Positions 1 through 8,199 of a stretch of DNA of 64,000 nucleotides are shown here, piece by piece (position 1 is the first letter of the stretch; every line of letters starts with the position of its first letter). The notes under the pieces were generated by a model. That model did no database searches. It was not told the DNA's origin and saw only the letters and a program-made list of their open reading frames with translations. The translations under genes and the position numbers were made by a program. Source of the stretch: Phycisphaerae bacterium RAS1 (GTDB taxonomy: Bacteria; Planctomycetota; Phycisphaerae; UBA1845; Fen-1342); the NCBI GenBank assembly GCA_007859745.1, contig SMLU01000001.1, positions 930,001 to 994,000 of the forward strand. The letters run 5' to 3'.

Positions 1-29
1 TGACAGTTTTGGCGGCGGCCCATTGAGAA

Positions 30-114
30 CCGAGCCCCAAGCGCAAGCGCGTGGGCATTTTCAGGGCTGGGTGGCACTGGTACAAACACCCGCGCGCTCG
101 CGCTTGGGGCTCGG
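30..114. repeat. REP-like inverted repeat upstream of prmC
   Basis: Two 22-base arms at 30-51 and 93-114 are reverse complements with a single mismatch. The core GAGCCCCAAGCGC pairs with GCGCTTGGGGCTC. The 41-base loop contains nothing recognisable. Palindromes of this kind are scattered between genes in many planctomycete genomes, which is general knowledge and was not checked here. It may form a cruciform or a terminator for an upstream gene outside the window, but no T-run follows. Confidence 0.7.
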
Positions 115-206
115 ATTGAAACTCCGCCGAGACCGCCACGCACCCGCGAACGCCGCGACACGCGACGCACAGTCCCCGGAGCGCAGACGCCTGCTATACT
201 GCGGCC

Positions 207-1133
207 ATGGCGGCTCAGAATGCGCAGGATGCGCCTTGGACGGTCGCGCGGCTGCTGGCCTGGACGCGCGAGCATTTCGAACGGCAGCAGATTGAGTCGC
301 CGCGTCTTTGCGCGGAGATCCTGCTGGCGCATGCCCTGGGTTGCCCGCGCATTCAGCTCTTTACACAGTACGAGCGCGTGCCGGACGCGAACGCTCTGGC
401 CGGTTTTCGCGAGCATGTGAAGGCCGCCGCGGGCGGAACGCCGGTCGCCTACCTCGTCGGATCAAAGGAGTTCTTCTCGCTGCCACTCAAGGTGGGTCCG
501 GACGTCCTCATCCCGCGCCCGGAAACCGAGATCCTCGTCGAGCGGGCCATCGCGCTGGTCCGAAAGGGCGAAGCGCCGGCGGCGCCGGCGATCCTGGATG
601 TTGGAACCGGCAGCGGCTGTATCGCGATCGCTCTCGCCCGCCACCTGCGCGAGGCGCGCCTCATCGCGGTGGATATTTCGGCGGCGGCCCTGCGCGTCGC
701 CGCCGAAAACGCCGTCCGGCATGAGGTGAATTCGCGCGTCGAGTTCGTGCTGGGAGACTGTTTTGACCACTGGACTCCCGCCGATCCGCAGCGGCCGACG
801 CGATTCGACATCATCGTCTCCAATCCCCCTTACATCGCCCAGAACATCGCCGCCACGCTGCCCCGGAACGTCCGTGATTTCGAGCCGCACGCGGCCCTTT
901 TCGGCGGCGTCGATGGCCTGGAGGTCATTCGTCGGCTGATCGTCGCCGCGCCGCAGCACCTGCGCTGCGGCGGACACTTGCTTATGGAAGTGGCATACGA
1001 CCAGGCCGAGGCCGTGCGCGGGCTGCTTCCCGCGGCCAGTTGGCACGGCGTTGAGACATTCAAGGATGGCGGCGGGCATCCGCGCGTTGTGCACGCCGTG
1101 CGATGTGCGCTTGAGCAGGCGGAGGTCGCGTAG
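207..1133 (+). CDS. prmC: Peptide chain release factor N5-glutamine methyltransferase PrmC (HemK)
   Basis: This 308-residue protein methylates the Gln of the GGQ motif in release factors RF1 and RF2, using S-adenosylmethionine in the cytoplasm. Residues 1-100 match the helical PrmC N-terminal domain, including the PVAYLVG and PRPETE signatures. The Rossmann core has DVGTGSGC near residue 131 for SAM binding and the catalytic NPPY at about 206-209, which binds the Gln side chain. The length is normal. The ATG at 207 is only about 8 bases downstream of a TATACT box (194-199), so the message may be leaderless. murA follows after 32 bases and the two could be co-transcribed. Confidence 0.95.
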   Translation: MAAQNAQDAPWTVARLLAWTREHFERQQIESPRLCAEILLAHALGCPRIQLFTQYERVPDANALAGFREHVKAAAGGTPVAYLVGSKEFFSLPLKVGPDVLIPRPETEILVERAIALVRKGEAPAAPAILDVGTGSGCIAIALARHLREARLIAVDISAAALRVAAENAVRHEVNSRVEFVLGDCFDHWTPADPQRPTRFDIIVSNPPYIAQNIAATLPRNVRDFEPHAALFGGVDGLEVIRRLIVAAPQHLRCGGHLLMEVAYDQAEAVRGLLPAASWHGVETFKDGGGHPRVVHAVRCALEQAEVA

Positions 1134-1165
1134 CTCGGCCGACGAATCACAAAGGAGTGTGACCC

Positions 1166-2449
1166 ATGAGTTTGCCCTACTTCGAGATCACCGGCGGAAA
1201 CCGGCTGCGCGGCAGCGTGCGCATCGGCGGCGCCAAGAACGCCGCCCTGCCGATCATGGCCGCGGCCATCCTGTGCGAGGGTGAAGTCATCCTGCACGAC
1301 ATCCCGGACGTCGCCGACGTTCGTTCGCTGTGTGAGCTGCTCAGCAAGCTCGGGCTGGAGGCCGGCCGCCGTGGTGACGGCGCCCTGCGGCTGTGCGTTC
1401 GTGACGAGAGCAATTCGCTGGCCGAGTATGACATCGTTCGCAAGATGCGGGCCTCGATCTGCGTGCTGGGGCCGCTGCTCGCCAAGCGCCGGCGGGCGCA
1501 GGTCTCGATGCCCGGGGGCTGCGCCATCGGCGACCGCCCGGTCGATCTGCACCTGCGCGCCGTCAAGGCGCTCGGGGCCGAGATCGAGCTGCGCAGCGGC
1601 GATATCTGCGCATCCACCAAGCAGCTCCATGGAACGGAGCTATTCCTCGGCGGCCCATTCGGATCGACCGTGCTGGGCACCGCCAATGCCATGATGGCCG
1701 CGACCCTGGCCGACGGCGTGACCGTCATCGAAATGGCCGCCTGCGAGCCGGAAGTCGTCGATCTCGCCAATTTCCTCAACAAGTGCGGCGCGGCGATTCA
1801 GGGACAGGGTACGCCGCGAATCGTGGTCGAAGGCGTCAAGCGTCTGCACGGCTGCGAGCACCGCATCATCCCTGACCGGATCGAGTGCGGAACGATGATG
1901 GTGGCCGCGGCTATCACGAATGGCGAACTGCGAATCGAAAACTGCCGCCTGGACCACCTGATGGCCTTCGTCGATCGATTGGCCGCGGTAGGCGTGAACG
2001 TGGAAAAGGGAGGCGACTGCGTCGCGAACGTCTCCTCGGCCCGCCGGCTCGAGCCGATTGACCTGACCACGCAGCCGTTCCCCGGCTTTCCCACCGATCT
2101 TCAGGCGCAGATGATGTCGCTCCTGTGCCTGGCGGACGGCAACAGCATTGTCACCGAAAAAATCTTCCCGGATCGCTACATGCACGTGCCCGAGCTCAGC
2201 CGCATGGGCGCCCGGCTGCGGCGCGAGGGGGCGACCGTGGTGGTGCAGGGCGTGCGGCAGCTCATCGGGGCGCCGGTCATGGCGTCCGACTTGCGCGCGT
2301 CGGCCGCGCTCGTGCTGGCGGGGTTGTCCGCGCAGGGCGTGACGAAAGTCAACCGCATCTATCACCTCGAGCGCGGCTATTACAGGCTCGACGAGAAACT
2401 TCGCGCGGTGGGGGCGGCGATTGAGCGGAAGGACGGCGGCGAGGACTAA
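1166..2449 (+). CDS. murA: UDP-N-acetylglucosamine 1-carboxyvinyltransferase MurA
   Basis: MurA transfers enolpyruvate from PEP to UDP-GlcNAc, the first committed step of peptidoglycan synthesis. The 427-residue length is typical. The N-terminus carries the substrate-binding SVRIGGAKNAALP segment. The catalytic Cys is present at about residue 119 in PGGCAIGDRPVDLH, so this is the fosfomycin-sensitive Cys type and not the Asp variant. AAGGAG at 1150-1155 is well placed before the ATG. The stop codon overlaps that of the convergent GyrI-like gene by four bases. Its presence shows that the organism keeps peptidoglycan precursor synthesis. Confidence 0.96.
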   Translation: MSLPYFEITGGNRLRGSVRIGGAKNAALPIMAAAILCEGEVILHDIPDVADVRSLCELLSKLGLEAGRRGDGALRLCVRDESNSLAEYDIVRKMRASICVLGPLLAKRRRAQVSMPGGCAIGDRPVDLHLRAVKALGAEIELRSGDICASTKQLHGTELFLGGPFGSTVLGTANAMMAATLADGVTVIEMAACEPEVVDLANFLNKCGAAIQGQGTPRIVVEGVKRLHGCEHRIIPDRIECGTMMVAAAITNGELRIENCRLDHLMAFVDRLAAVGVNVEKGGDCVANVSSARRLEPIDLTTQPFPGFPTDLQAQMMSLLCLADGNSIVTEKIFPDRYMHVPELSRMGARLRREGATVVVQGVRQLIGAPVMASDLRASAALVLAGLSAQGVTKVNRIYHLERGYYRLDEKLRAVGAAIERKDGGED

Positions 2450-3063
2450 TCCGACGACCGCACCGGCTGGCGCAGCACCGTCTTCTGCTTCTCCGGCGCC
2501 ACGCGATTCGGATCGGTCAGGTAGATCTCGTGATGGCGCCCGTTCGCGGTCAGCTTGTGCGCCGGCAGGAACTCCCTGTGCAGCCGCGCGATGATCGGGC
2601 CTTCCTCGCTGGGTGGGCCGACGTGCATCACCTGGGCGCTGAGGCCTTCGTGATAGCTTTCGAGTCGCAGCGTGGCGGGCGGCTCCCCCAGGCGCGCCTT
2701 CGCCGCGGAGACGCCGTCAGCAAACATCTCCGCGGTCAGCCAGTCCGGCTCGAAGACGATCATCATCCGCCAGTTCAGCTTGTCCCGGTTTCCGCAGACG
2801 AAATCCTGCATGTCGTCCGCCCACCAGAGGCCTTCGAGCGGCGGCTCGACGAAGTTCTTGCCCATCCGCTCGCGGGCGATGCGCTTGATCGGGTAGATCG
2901 CGGCGAACAGCCACTTGACGGCGTGGTCGAGCGCCGCGCGGTCCGCGGCGCCGCGGCCGTCGATCATGACGTAGCGCATCTCCGGCACGTCCACCAGGAC
3001 GAAGCCGCCGGCCGGAGGCAGGTACAGCTCCTTCAATCTGGCCTTCAGAACTGCATCTTTCAT
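2446..3063 (-). CDS. GyrI-like small-molecule-binding domain protein
   Basis: A 205-residue protein resembling the GyrI-like/AraC effector-binding fold (SOUL/GyrI superfamily), without any DNA-binding domain. The recognisable stretch runs from FVLVDVPEMRYVMIDGRG to IARLHREFLPAHKL and HHEIYLTDPNR near the C-terminus. The longer open frame to 3282 is rejected as a start because its extra residues are Arg/Ser-rich and overlap the PadR gene. The ATG at 3063 follows the PadR stop by 28 bases, so the two genes form an operon. Stand-alone GyrI-like proteins usually bind small hydrophobic molecules; the ligand here is unknown. Confidence 0.85.
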   Translation of the reverse strand: MKDAVLKARLKELYLPPAGGFVLVDVPEMRYVMIDGRGAADRAALDHAVKWLFAAIYPIKRIARERMGKNFVEPPLEGLWWADDMQDFVCGNRDKLNWRMMIVFEPDWLTAEMFADGVSAAKARLGEPPATLRLESYHEGLSAQVMHVGPPSEEGPIIARLHREFLPAHKLTANGRHHEIYLTDPNRVAPEKQKTVLRQPVRSSD

Positions 3064-3091
3064 GGTCGTCGCTCGTTCAAACTTCGTTCGC

Positions 3092-3670
3092 TCAATCAAG
3101 CCAGGGTTTGGTCGACATGTAGTCCCACGTGCGCGAGACCCACTCCGCCTCGGCGCGCAACTGGCCGAGCGAGTAGTCGAATAAGGCCTCGACGTAATCC
3201 GGCAACGGCTGCCGCTCGACCTGAATGGCGCGGAGTCGCGCCACTTCCGCTTCGACCGTCTTACTCCGCGCCTGCAAAGCATCCAGCGCCTGCTCGCGCC
3301 GCAGCGCCGGCCAGTTGATCATCCCGAGCAGGACTGACGCGTAAGCAGGCCGTACATCCCGCAGCGCGGCGATCGTCTGCGCCGCCAACGCCCGCCGGCC
3401 GGCCGGCGTGACGGAGTAGACCTTTCGGGTCTTCGTGCCGGAGCGGGACTTTTCGGCCTGTTTTCCAGCCTTCACCGCCGCCGATTTCTTCGCCGCGACC
3501 AGCCGCAGCTTCTGGAGCTTGCCGAGCACGAAGTAGATGGAGGAAAAGCCGATCTGCGTCCATTCGCGCATCCCGCGCTGCCGGATGACCTGGTCGAGCT
3601 GGTAGCCGTGCCGCGGCATCTCGGCGGCGAGCCCCAGCAGCAGCAGTTCCGCGTCGGTCAGGGCCTTCAT
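3092..3670 (-). CDS. PadR-family transcriptional regulator
   Basis: This 192-residue protein has the PadR winged helix at residues 1-95: a LTDAELLLLGLAAEMPRHGYQL start, then IGFSSIYFVLGKLQKLRLV as the recognition region, then YSVTPAGRRAL in the wing. The C-terminal half (about 100-190) is a predicted dimerising helical domain with repeated Arg/Glu heptads. A Lys/Ala/Ser-rich insert (about 62-80) lies in the wing. It is first in an operon with the GyrI-like gene. A perfect 20-bp palindrome covers its start codon, suggesting autorepression. The ligand cannot be read from the sequence. Confidence 0.9.
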   Translation of the reverse strand: MKALTDAELLLLGLAAEMPRHGYQLDQVIRQRGMREWTQIGFSSIYFVLGKLQKLRLVAAKKSAAVKAGKQAEKSRSGTKTRKVYSVTPAGRRALAAQTIAALRDVRPAYASVLLGMINWPALRREQALDALQARSKTVEAEVARLRAIQVERQPLPDYVEALFDYSLGQLRAEAEWVSRTWDYMSTKPWLD

Positions 3671-3688
3671 ATTCTAGTACTAGAATAT
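3669..3688. promoter_or_regulatory. Perfect 20-bp palindrome over the padR start codon
   Basis: ATATTCTAGTACTAGAATAT is its own reverse complement. Its left end overlaps the first two bases of the minus-strand ATG at 3670. A perfect AT-rich dyad in GC-rich sequence directly at a regulator's start is a strong candidate autoregulatory operator. It would block both polymerase and ribosome access if the message is leaderless or has a very short leader. Confidence 0.75.
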
Positions 3689-3783
3689 CAGGACGAGGCG
3701 GACATGTCAACTCCTCGATAGCAGCGTGGACCGTGCCCACGCCGGTCCCGCGCGATCGACTGACACGGCGCGACAAGCCGAGT

Positions 3784-3839
3784 GGGACGCGCGTCTCGCC
3801 CGTCCCCGCGGTCTCACGAACGGGCGAGACGCCCGTTCC
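3784..3839. repeat. Intergenic inverted repeat downstream of acr3
   Basis: The arms at 3784-3805 and 3818-3839 pair around the core ACGGGCGAGACGCCCGT with three mismatches and a 12-base loop. It sits between the divergently placed PadR promoter and the end of acr3, where it could terminate the arsenic operon. There is no T-run. It looks like a dispersed planctomycete palindrome. Confidence 0.6.
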
Positions 3840-3853
3840 ACCCGAAGATGTTC

Positions 3854-4978
3854 TTACGCGGGATGGGCATCGGAGCGGCCGGTCATGCGGCCAGACGCCG
3901 GACAATCTCCCGCGCCGCCGGCGTCGAACCAGCCGCGAGTGCGGTTGCAGAAGGCACAGACGCTGAGCATCACCGGCACTTCGACCAGGACGCCGACGAC
4001 CGTCGCCAAGGCCGCACCCGACTCCGGTCCGTAGAGCGCGATCGCCGTGGCCACCGCCAGCTCGAAGAAGTTGCTTGCTCCGATGAGGGCGCCCGGCGCG
4101 GCGACGTTGTGCGGCACGCGGAACAGCTTCATCAGGGCGTAAACGAGCGACGAATTGAAGTACACCTGAATCAGAATAGGGACTGCGATCAGGATCACGT
4201 GGAAGTAGCGCTGGGTGATATTGTCCGCTTGGAACGCGAAGATCAGCACCAATGTCGCGAGCAGCGCCAGCACCGCGAGCGGATGAAATCGGGGCAGGAA
4301 CGACCCCTCAAACCACTCGACGCCGCGGCGGCGGATCAACGTGCGGCGCGTGATGGCGCCCGCCGCCAACGGGATTACGATGAAGCAGATGACGGCGTAG
4401 ATCAGCACCATGAACGGCACGGCGAGGGCTGACGCGCCGCTGACCAGAAACGTCACGATCGGCGCGAAGAGCAGCAGCATGAGAAGATCGTTGACCGAGA
4501 CCTGCACCAGTGTGTAGGCCGCGTCGCCGCGCGTCAGGTAGCTCCAGACAAAGACCATCGCCGTGCACGGCGCGGCGGCGAGGATGATGACGCCGGCGAT
4601 GTACTGATCGGCGAGTTCCGCCCCGATCCACGGCAGGAACAGGTGCTTGAAGAACACGGAGCCGATCAGGGCCATGCTGAACGGCTTGACCAGCCAGTTC
4701 ACGAAGCAGGTGATGATGAGGCCCTTGGGCCGCTTCCCGACGTTGAGCACGGAAGCAAAATCCACTTTCAGCATCATCGGGTAGATCATGAGCCAGATAA
4801 GCACGGCAATGGGGATGTTGATCTGGCTGCCGCCGCCGAACTCAAAGCGGCGCAGCGCATCGGTCAGGCCGGGCAGGAGCTTGCCCAGCCCAATGCCGAC
4901 CGCCATACAGAGCGCGACCCACAGCGTCAGGTAGCGCTCGAATACGTTCAGCCGCCGGACGTCGGTTGCCTCAGTCAT
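3854..4978 (-). CDS. acr3: Acr3-family arsenite efflux transporter
   Basis: A 374-residue inner-membrane protein with about ten hydrophobic segments, matching the Acr3 (BART superfamily) arsenite/proton antiporter. Diagnostic stretches are PMMLKVDF, FVNWLVKPFSMA, AAPCTAMVFVWSYLTRGD with the conserved essential Cys at residue 138, and the ASNFFELAVATAIALYG loop near the end. It exports trivalent arsenite and is the last gene of the minus-strand ars operon, 12 bases after the CcdA-like gene. No arsenate reductase ArsC of the classical type is next to it, so reduction of arsenate must be done by another gene or by the thioredoxin-like partners. Confidence 0.94.
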   Translation of the reverse strand: MTEATDVRRLNVFERYLTLWVALCMAVGIGLGKLLPGLTDALRRFEFGGGSQINIPIAVLIWLMIYPMMLKVDFASVLNVGKRPKGLIITCFVNWLVKPFSMALIGSVFFKHLFLPWIGAELADQYIAGVIILAAAPCTAMVFVWSYLTRGDAAYTLVQVSVNDLLMLLLFAPIVTFLVSGASALAVPFMVLIYAVICFIVIPLAAGAITRRTLIRRRGVEWFEGSFLPRFHPLAVLALLATLVLIFAFQADNITQRYFHVILIAVPILIQVYFNSSLVYALMKLFRVPHNVAAPGALIGASNFFELAVATAIALYGPESGAALATVVGVLVEVPVMLSVCAFCNRTRGWFDAGGAGDCPASGRMTGRSDAHPA

Positions 4979-4990
4979 ACCCCGCGCACC

Positions 4991-5689
4991 TCACGTGAAC
5001 AGGAGAAACGCGCCCACGAGCAGAATCAGGACTCCCGCCAGTCGTCGCAGCACGTCGGCGCCGCGATTCCAGCCGCGGGAATCCGCCAGGCGCTGCACCA
5101 GGCCGATCGACGTGCCGCCGACGAGGACCAGCCCGCAATGTCCCAGACTGTAGGCGATCAGCAAGACCGCACCAAAGGCCGCGCCGCTGAGCGGGACGAC
5201 GGCCAGCAGGGCCAGTAGAACCGGTCCCGCGCACGGAAGTGATACGAGTCCGAAGAGGAGTCCGAGAAGGAGCGCGCCGACGACGCCGCTCAAACGTCGG
5301 CCAGGGACGGCCGACGCTACGAAGCCCGCCGGCGCGGGAATGCGGACGTGGAGCACGCCCATCAAATGCAATCCCATGAGCAGGCACACCGCGGCCGCGA
5401 CATACGTCCACCAGCTCGCCTTCAGCACCGAGCTGGCCGCCCAGGTCGCGAGGAAAAGAATCGCGAACATGATCGTCAGGCCGACGCTGAACGTCAGCGA
5501 CAGCAGGAATGAGCGGCCGACGCCGCGCGACTCCTGCCCTGCAACATACCCGACCATCAGCGGCACCATCGCCAGCACGCACGGATTCGCGGCCGTCAGC
5601 AGGCCGCCGACGAAGGCGGCGGCCGGCGCCAGCCACGGATTGCACTGAACGACCTGCGCCAGGTTCTCGCTGAGCTGTTCGAGCATCAT
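4991..5689 (-). CDS. CcdA/DsbD-type thiol:disulfide transporter
   Basis: A 232-residue membrane protein with six predicted transmembrane helices. The two Cys residues expected in this family are present: Cys37 in AANPCVLAMVPL and Cys153 in SLPCAGPVLLA. CcdA-type proteins pass electrons from cytoplasmic thioredoxin across the membrane to periplasmic thiol proteins. The first codons overlap the stop of the thioredoxin-like gene by four bases, so translation is coupled and that protein is the likely redox partner. Two tandem ATGs (5689 and 5686) are possible starts behind GGAG. Confidence 0.9.
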   Translation of the reverse strand: MMLEQLSENLAQVVQCNPWLAPAAAFVGGLLTAANPCVLAMVPLMVGYVAGQESRGVGRSFLLSLTFSVGLTIMFAILFLATWAASSVLKASWWTYVAAAVCLLMGLHLMGVLHVRIPAPAGFVASAVPGRRLSGVVGALLLGLLFGLVSLPCAGPVLLALLAVVPLSGAAFGAVLLIAYSLGHCGLVLVGGTSIGLVQRLADSRGWNRGADVLRRLAGVLILLVGAFLLFT

Positions 5690-6102
5690 CCGGCTCCGAG
5701 TTCTTTCAGCCTGGCGACGATCTCCGCCTTGGGCAGGAAGCCCTCATGCCGCCAGACCTCCTTGCCGCCGCGGTCGAAAAAGATCTGCGTCGGAATGATG
5801 CGCACGCCGTACGGCTCGCCTGCACCCGGGTTCTTCCACACGTCGATGAACTCAATGCTCGCTTTCCCGGCGTATTCGGTCTTCAGTTCGGCGAGAATCG
5901 GCGCCATCTGTTTGCACGGAATGCACTTGTCTGCGCCGAGATCGACCATGCGGGGCAACGCAACGGCCTGGGTGGCCGGCGCAGTGCCCGGCGAGTCCGG
6001 CGAGGGGCGCGGCGATTCCTGTTGGCGATAAACGGCGACCGCCGCGACGAGGACAAGCACCGCTGCGACGGGCAGCGAAGTGCGCACATGGCTGCTGCTC
6101 AT
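5686..6102 (-). CDS. Membrane-anchored thioredoxin-fold protein
   Basis: This 138-residue protein has an N-terminal hydrophobic anchor (about 9-25), a Pro/Ser-rich spacer, then a thioredoxin domain with Cys60-Ile-Pro-Cys63. The cis-Pro region is visible in VRIIPTQIFFDRGGKEV. It faces the periplasm if the anchor is an uncleaved signal. Translation is coupled to the downstream CcdA-like gene, the expected electron donor. In an arsenic operon it could keep periplasmic or transporter thiols reduced or handle thiol-bound arsenic; that role is inferred. AAGGAA precedes the ATG. Confidence 0.88.
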   Translation of the reverse strand: MSSSHVRTSLPVAAVLVLVAAVAVYRQQESPRPSPDSPGTAPATQAVALPRMVDLGADKCIPCKQMAPILAELKTEYAGKASIEFIDVWKNPGAGEPYGVRIIPTQIFFDRGGKEVWRHEGFLPKAEIVARLKELGAG

Positions 6103-6115
6103 GTTTCATTCCTTG

Positions 6116-6373
6116 TTAACGTCCCCCTGCACGCTTCGCGGCGGTCGCCAGCAGGCGTGAGACTTCCGCCTCAGACGGCGACTTGCCGGCGACCAGCACC
6201 TCGCCATCGACAACCAGCGCCGGCGTGAACATCACGCCGCGCCGGGCGAACTCCCGGATGTCGCGGATGTGCTCCAACTGGTACGGGACGCCCAGCTTGT
6301 CCGCCGCCGACCGGGTGGTCTGCTCCAGCAGATTGCACTTGGCGCAGCCGGTTCCCAGGATTTCGATTTTCAT
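6116..6373 (-). CDS. Small thioredoxin-like protein (redox-active disulfide protein 2 type)
   Basis: An 85-residue protein of the short thioredoxin/glutaredoxin-like family, with Cys10-Ala-Lys-Cys13 in GTGCAKC and the FTPALVVDGEV strand-turn typical of the group. It is cytoplasmic, with no signal. Its start overlaps the permease stop by four bases and GGAGG is well placed, so it is made together with the permease. This pair (permease plus small disulfide protein) is common beside arsR in bacteria. It may relay electrons or shuttle thiolated arsenic species to the permease. Confidence 0.88.
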   Translation of the reverse strand: MKIEILGTGCAKCNLLEQTTRSAADKLGVPYQLEHIRDIREFARRGVMFTPALVVDGEVLVAGKSPSEAEVSRLLATAAKRAGGR

Positions 6374-7725
6374 GGGATGCCTCCAACGTGTGCGACGGCG
6401 GCGCCGGCGGCCGCCGGCTGCGTCGCGCCGAAGATCATTCCGACGACCGTCGCGATGACGACGATCAGTGAGCTGAAAGCGACGGTCTTTTTCACACCCA
6501 TCACTTTCGCGAGTACGAGCATGCTCGGGAGTGAGAGCGCCGGCCCGGCCAGCAGAAGCGCCAGGGCCGGCCCCTTCGCCATGCCGTGCTCCATGAGCGC
6601 CTGCGTGATCGGCACCTCGGTCAGCGTCGCGAAATAGAAGAGCGCTCCAACGAGCGACGCGACCAGGTTTGATCGCAGGCTGTTGTCGCCGACGAGGGCC
6701 GCGATGTGTTGATCCGGCAGCAAGGCGGCGATGAAGCCGACCGCGAATACGCCGCCGAACAGCAGCGGGATCAGCAGCTTGGCGAAGTCCCAGGTGTTGT
6801 GCATCCAGAGCTTGAACTCATCGCGCTCCACCCAGCGCCACGTCATAGCCGCGACCGCCAGCCCGCATAGACCGGCGAGCCACCAGCGGATGTGGAAGAT
6901 GTCCATCACCCAGTTCTTCGCCTCGACGATCGCGGCGATTTGAGCCTTCGGCAGCGTGAGTCGCTCGCCCGCCCGCGTCGTGCCGGCGGACTCCTGCACC
7001 TGGATCATGACCTCGTCGCGCATCTCCTGAAGCACGACGCCGCGCACCTGGGTGCCGTCGGTTCTTTTGAGAACCGCGTCGCCGGGGTTGAACCAGTCGC
7101 TGAAGATCAGGAAGCCGATCATCGACGCCAGCAGGAGGGAGCTCTGCCAGCCGCGGCGTTTCGATTCCGGCGGGCCGGCCGCGCGCGTCGCCGCTTCGAT
7201 CTTCGCGCGCTCTTCCTTTCGGAACAGCCATGCCATGCCGAGGCCCACGAAAAACGCGAAGCCGATCGCCCCCAGCGCCCGCCACAAACCGATGTCGAAC
7301 CCGAGCACGCGGGCGGTCAGGAAAATCGCCAGGATGTTGATCGCCGGACCGGAGTAGAGGAACGCCGACGCCGGTCCGAGTCCTGCGCCGAGCTGGTAGA
7401 TGCCTGCGAACATCGGGAGCACGCTGCACGAGCAGACGGCCAGCACGACGCCGGCGACCGACGCGACCGTGTAGGCCCAGAATTTGTTGGATTGGGGTCC
7501 CAGGAAGCGCAGGACGGCGTCCTGCGACAGAAAGGTGATGATGCCGCCGGCGATGAACAGGGCCGGGACCACACAGGCCAGAGTGTGATTTCGCGCATAC
7601 CACTGGAGGAGCTTGAACGCCTCGACGATCGCGGCCGAGACTTTCGGGTCGGCCAGCGGCAGGTAATAGGCGGTCAGGAAGACGCTTGCGAACGCGGCGG
7701 CGATTTTCCACTGCTTTGAGATCAT
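6370..7725 (-). CDS. ArsP-like permease (PF03773 family)
   Basis: A 451-residue polytopic membrane protein of the DUF318/ArsP permease family. Recognisable blocks are LAVCSCSVLPMFAGIYQLGA with adjacent Cys residues, LYSGPAINILAIFLTARVLG, and LVGALFYFATLTEVPITQALMEHGM followed by AGPALSLPSMLVLAKVMG. ArsP members export trivalent organoarsenicals; others are uncharacterised. A soluble stretch of about 75 residues (around 215-290) splits the two membrane halves. It is the first gene after arsR and has an ArsR-like operator 48-63 bases upstream, so it probably has its own arsenite-inducible promoter. Confidence 0.87.
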   Translation of the reverse strand: MISKQWKIAAAFASVFLTAYYLPLADPKVSAAIVEAFKLLQWYARNHTLACVVPALFIAGGIITFLSQDAVLRFLGPQSNKFWAYTVASVAGVVLAVCSCSVLPMFAGIYQLGAGLGPASAFLYSGPAINILAIFLTARVLGFDIGLWRALGAIGFAFFVGLGMAWLFRKEERAKIEAATRAAGPPESKRRGWQSSLLLASMIGFLIFSDWFNPGDAVLKRTDGTQVRGVVLQEMRDEVMIQVQESAGTTRAGERLTLPKAQIAAIVEAKNWVMDIFHIRWWLAGLCGLAVAAMTWRWVERDEFKLWMHNTWDFAKLLIPLLFGGVFAVGFIAALLPDQHIAALVGDNSLRSNLVASLVGALFYFATLTEVPITQALMEHGMAKGPALALLLAGPALSLPSMLVLAKVMGVKKTVAFSSLIVVIATVVGMIFGATQPAAAGAAVAHVGGIP

Positions 7726-7772
7726 GGCCGGCTCATCCTTCGGACGGTCTCACCCGCACACTTAATGCCTAT

Positions 7773-7788
7773 ATGGCCATTGTGCCAT
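7773..7788. promoter_or_regulatory. Probable ArsR operator before the permease operon
   Basis: ATGGCCATTGTGCCAT fits ATGG-N8-CCAT, the same arms and spacing as the site in front of arsR. It lies in the 110-base gap between arsR and the permease gene. ArsR-family repressors bind such short dyads and leave on binding As(III). Confidence 0.65.
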
Positions 7789-7835
7789 GAATAGCAAGAG
7801 AAAAAGGGGCGCCATGCGGCGAGCCCGGGCGCGCG

Positions 7836-8165
7836 TCATCGCAGCACCGCCTGCTGGGCCTTCAGGTTCTGCGACAGCACGGTTTCGATGCAGTCCCAGA
7901 AGCCCTGGAGGCAGCACACCTTCAGCTTGTAGTACACCATCACGCCGTCCTTGCGATCCTCGACCAGCCCGGCCTGCTTGAGCAGCGCCAGGTGCTTTGA
8001 GACGGTCGATTGATCCGCGCCCACGAGCTGCGTCAGATCGCATACGCAGACCTCGCGATCCTCCAGGGCTTCCAGGATCATCAGCCGGCTGGCGTGTGCC
8101 AGCGCCTTGGCGATTCGGGCGCGGGCGTCGTAGCGAAGGCGGGAGTGACGCGGCTTCAGCTTCAT
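7836..8165 (-). CDS. arsR: ArsR/SmtB-family metalloregulator
   Basis: A 109-residue winged-helix repressor. The HTH is in LTQLVGADQSTVSKHLALLKQAGL (about 44-67). The As(III) site motif Cys40-Val-Cys42-Asp-Leu lies at the start of the DNA-recognition helix, as in classical ArsR, and a further Cys pair occurs near residue 83-84 (KVCCLQG). It is the first gene of the arsenic operon and should repress it until arsenite binds. An ATGG-N8-CCAT dyad lies seven bases upstream of its start. Confidence 0.93.
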   Translation of the reverse strand: MKLKPRHSRLRYDARARIAKALAHASRLMILEALEDREVCVCDLTQLVGADQSTVSKHLALLKQAGLVEDRKDGVMVYYKLKVCCLQGFWDCIETVLSQNLKAQQAVLR

Positions 8166-8171
8166 GGCTCT

Positions 8172-8187
8172 ATGGTAATTATGCCAT
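8172..8187. promoter_or_regulatory. Probable ArsR operator before arsR
   Basis: ATGGTAATTATGCCAT fits ATGG-N8-CCAT, directly upstream of the arsR start codon. The centre differs from the 7773 site while arms and spacing are the same, supporting one repressor for both. Confidence 0.65.
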
Positions 8188-8199
8188 TGTTTGGCGAAA

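Noticed and set aside
830-1630. Long minus-strand open frame opposite prmC and murA
   Set aside because: It is antisense to two certain genes, crosses their boundary, and its composition is that of a GC-rich shadow frame.
6892-7719. 275-residue plus-strand frame opposite the ArsP-like permease
   Set aside because: It is His/Arg/Asp-rich without domain-like segments and lies wholly antisense to a recognised membrane protein.
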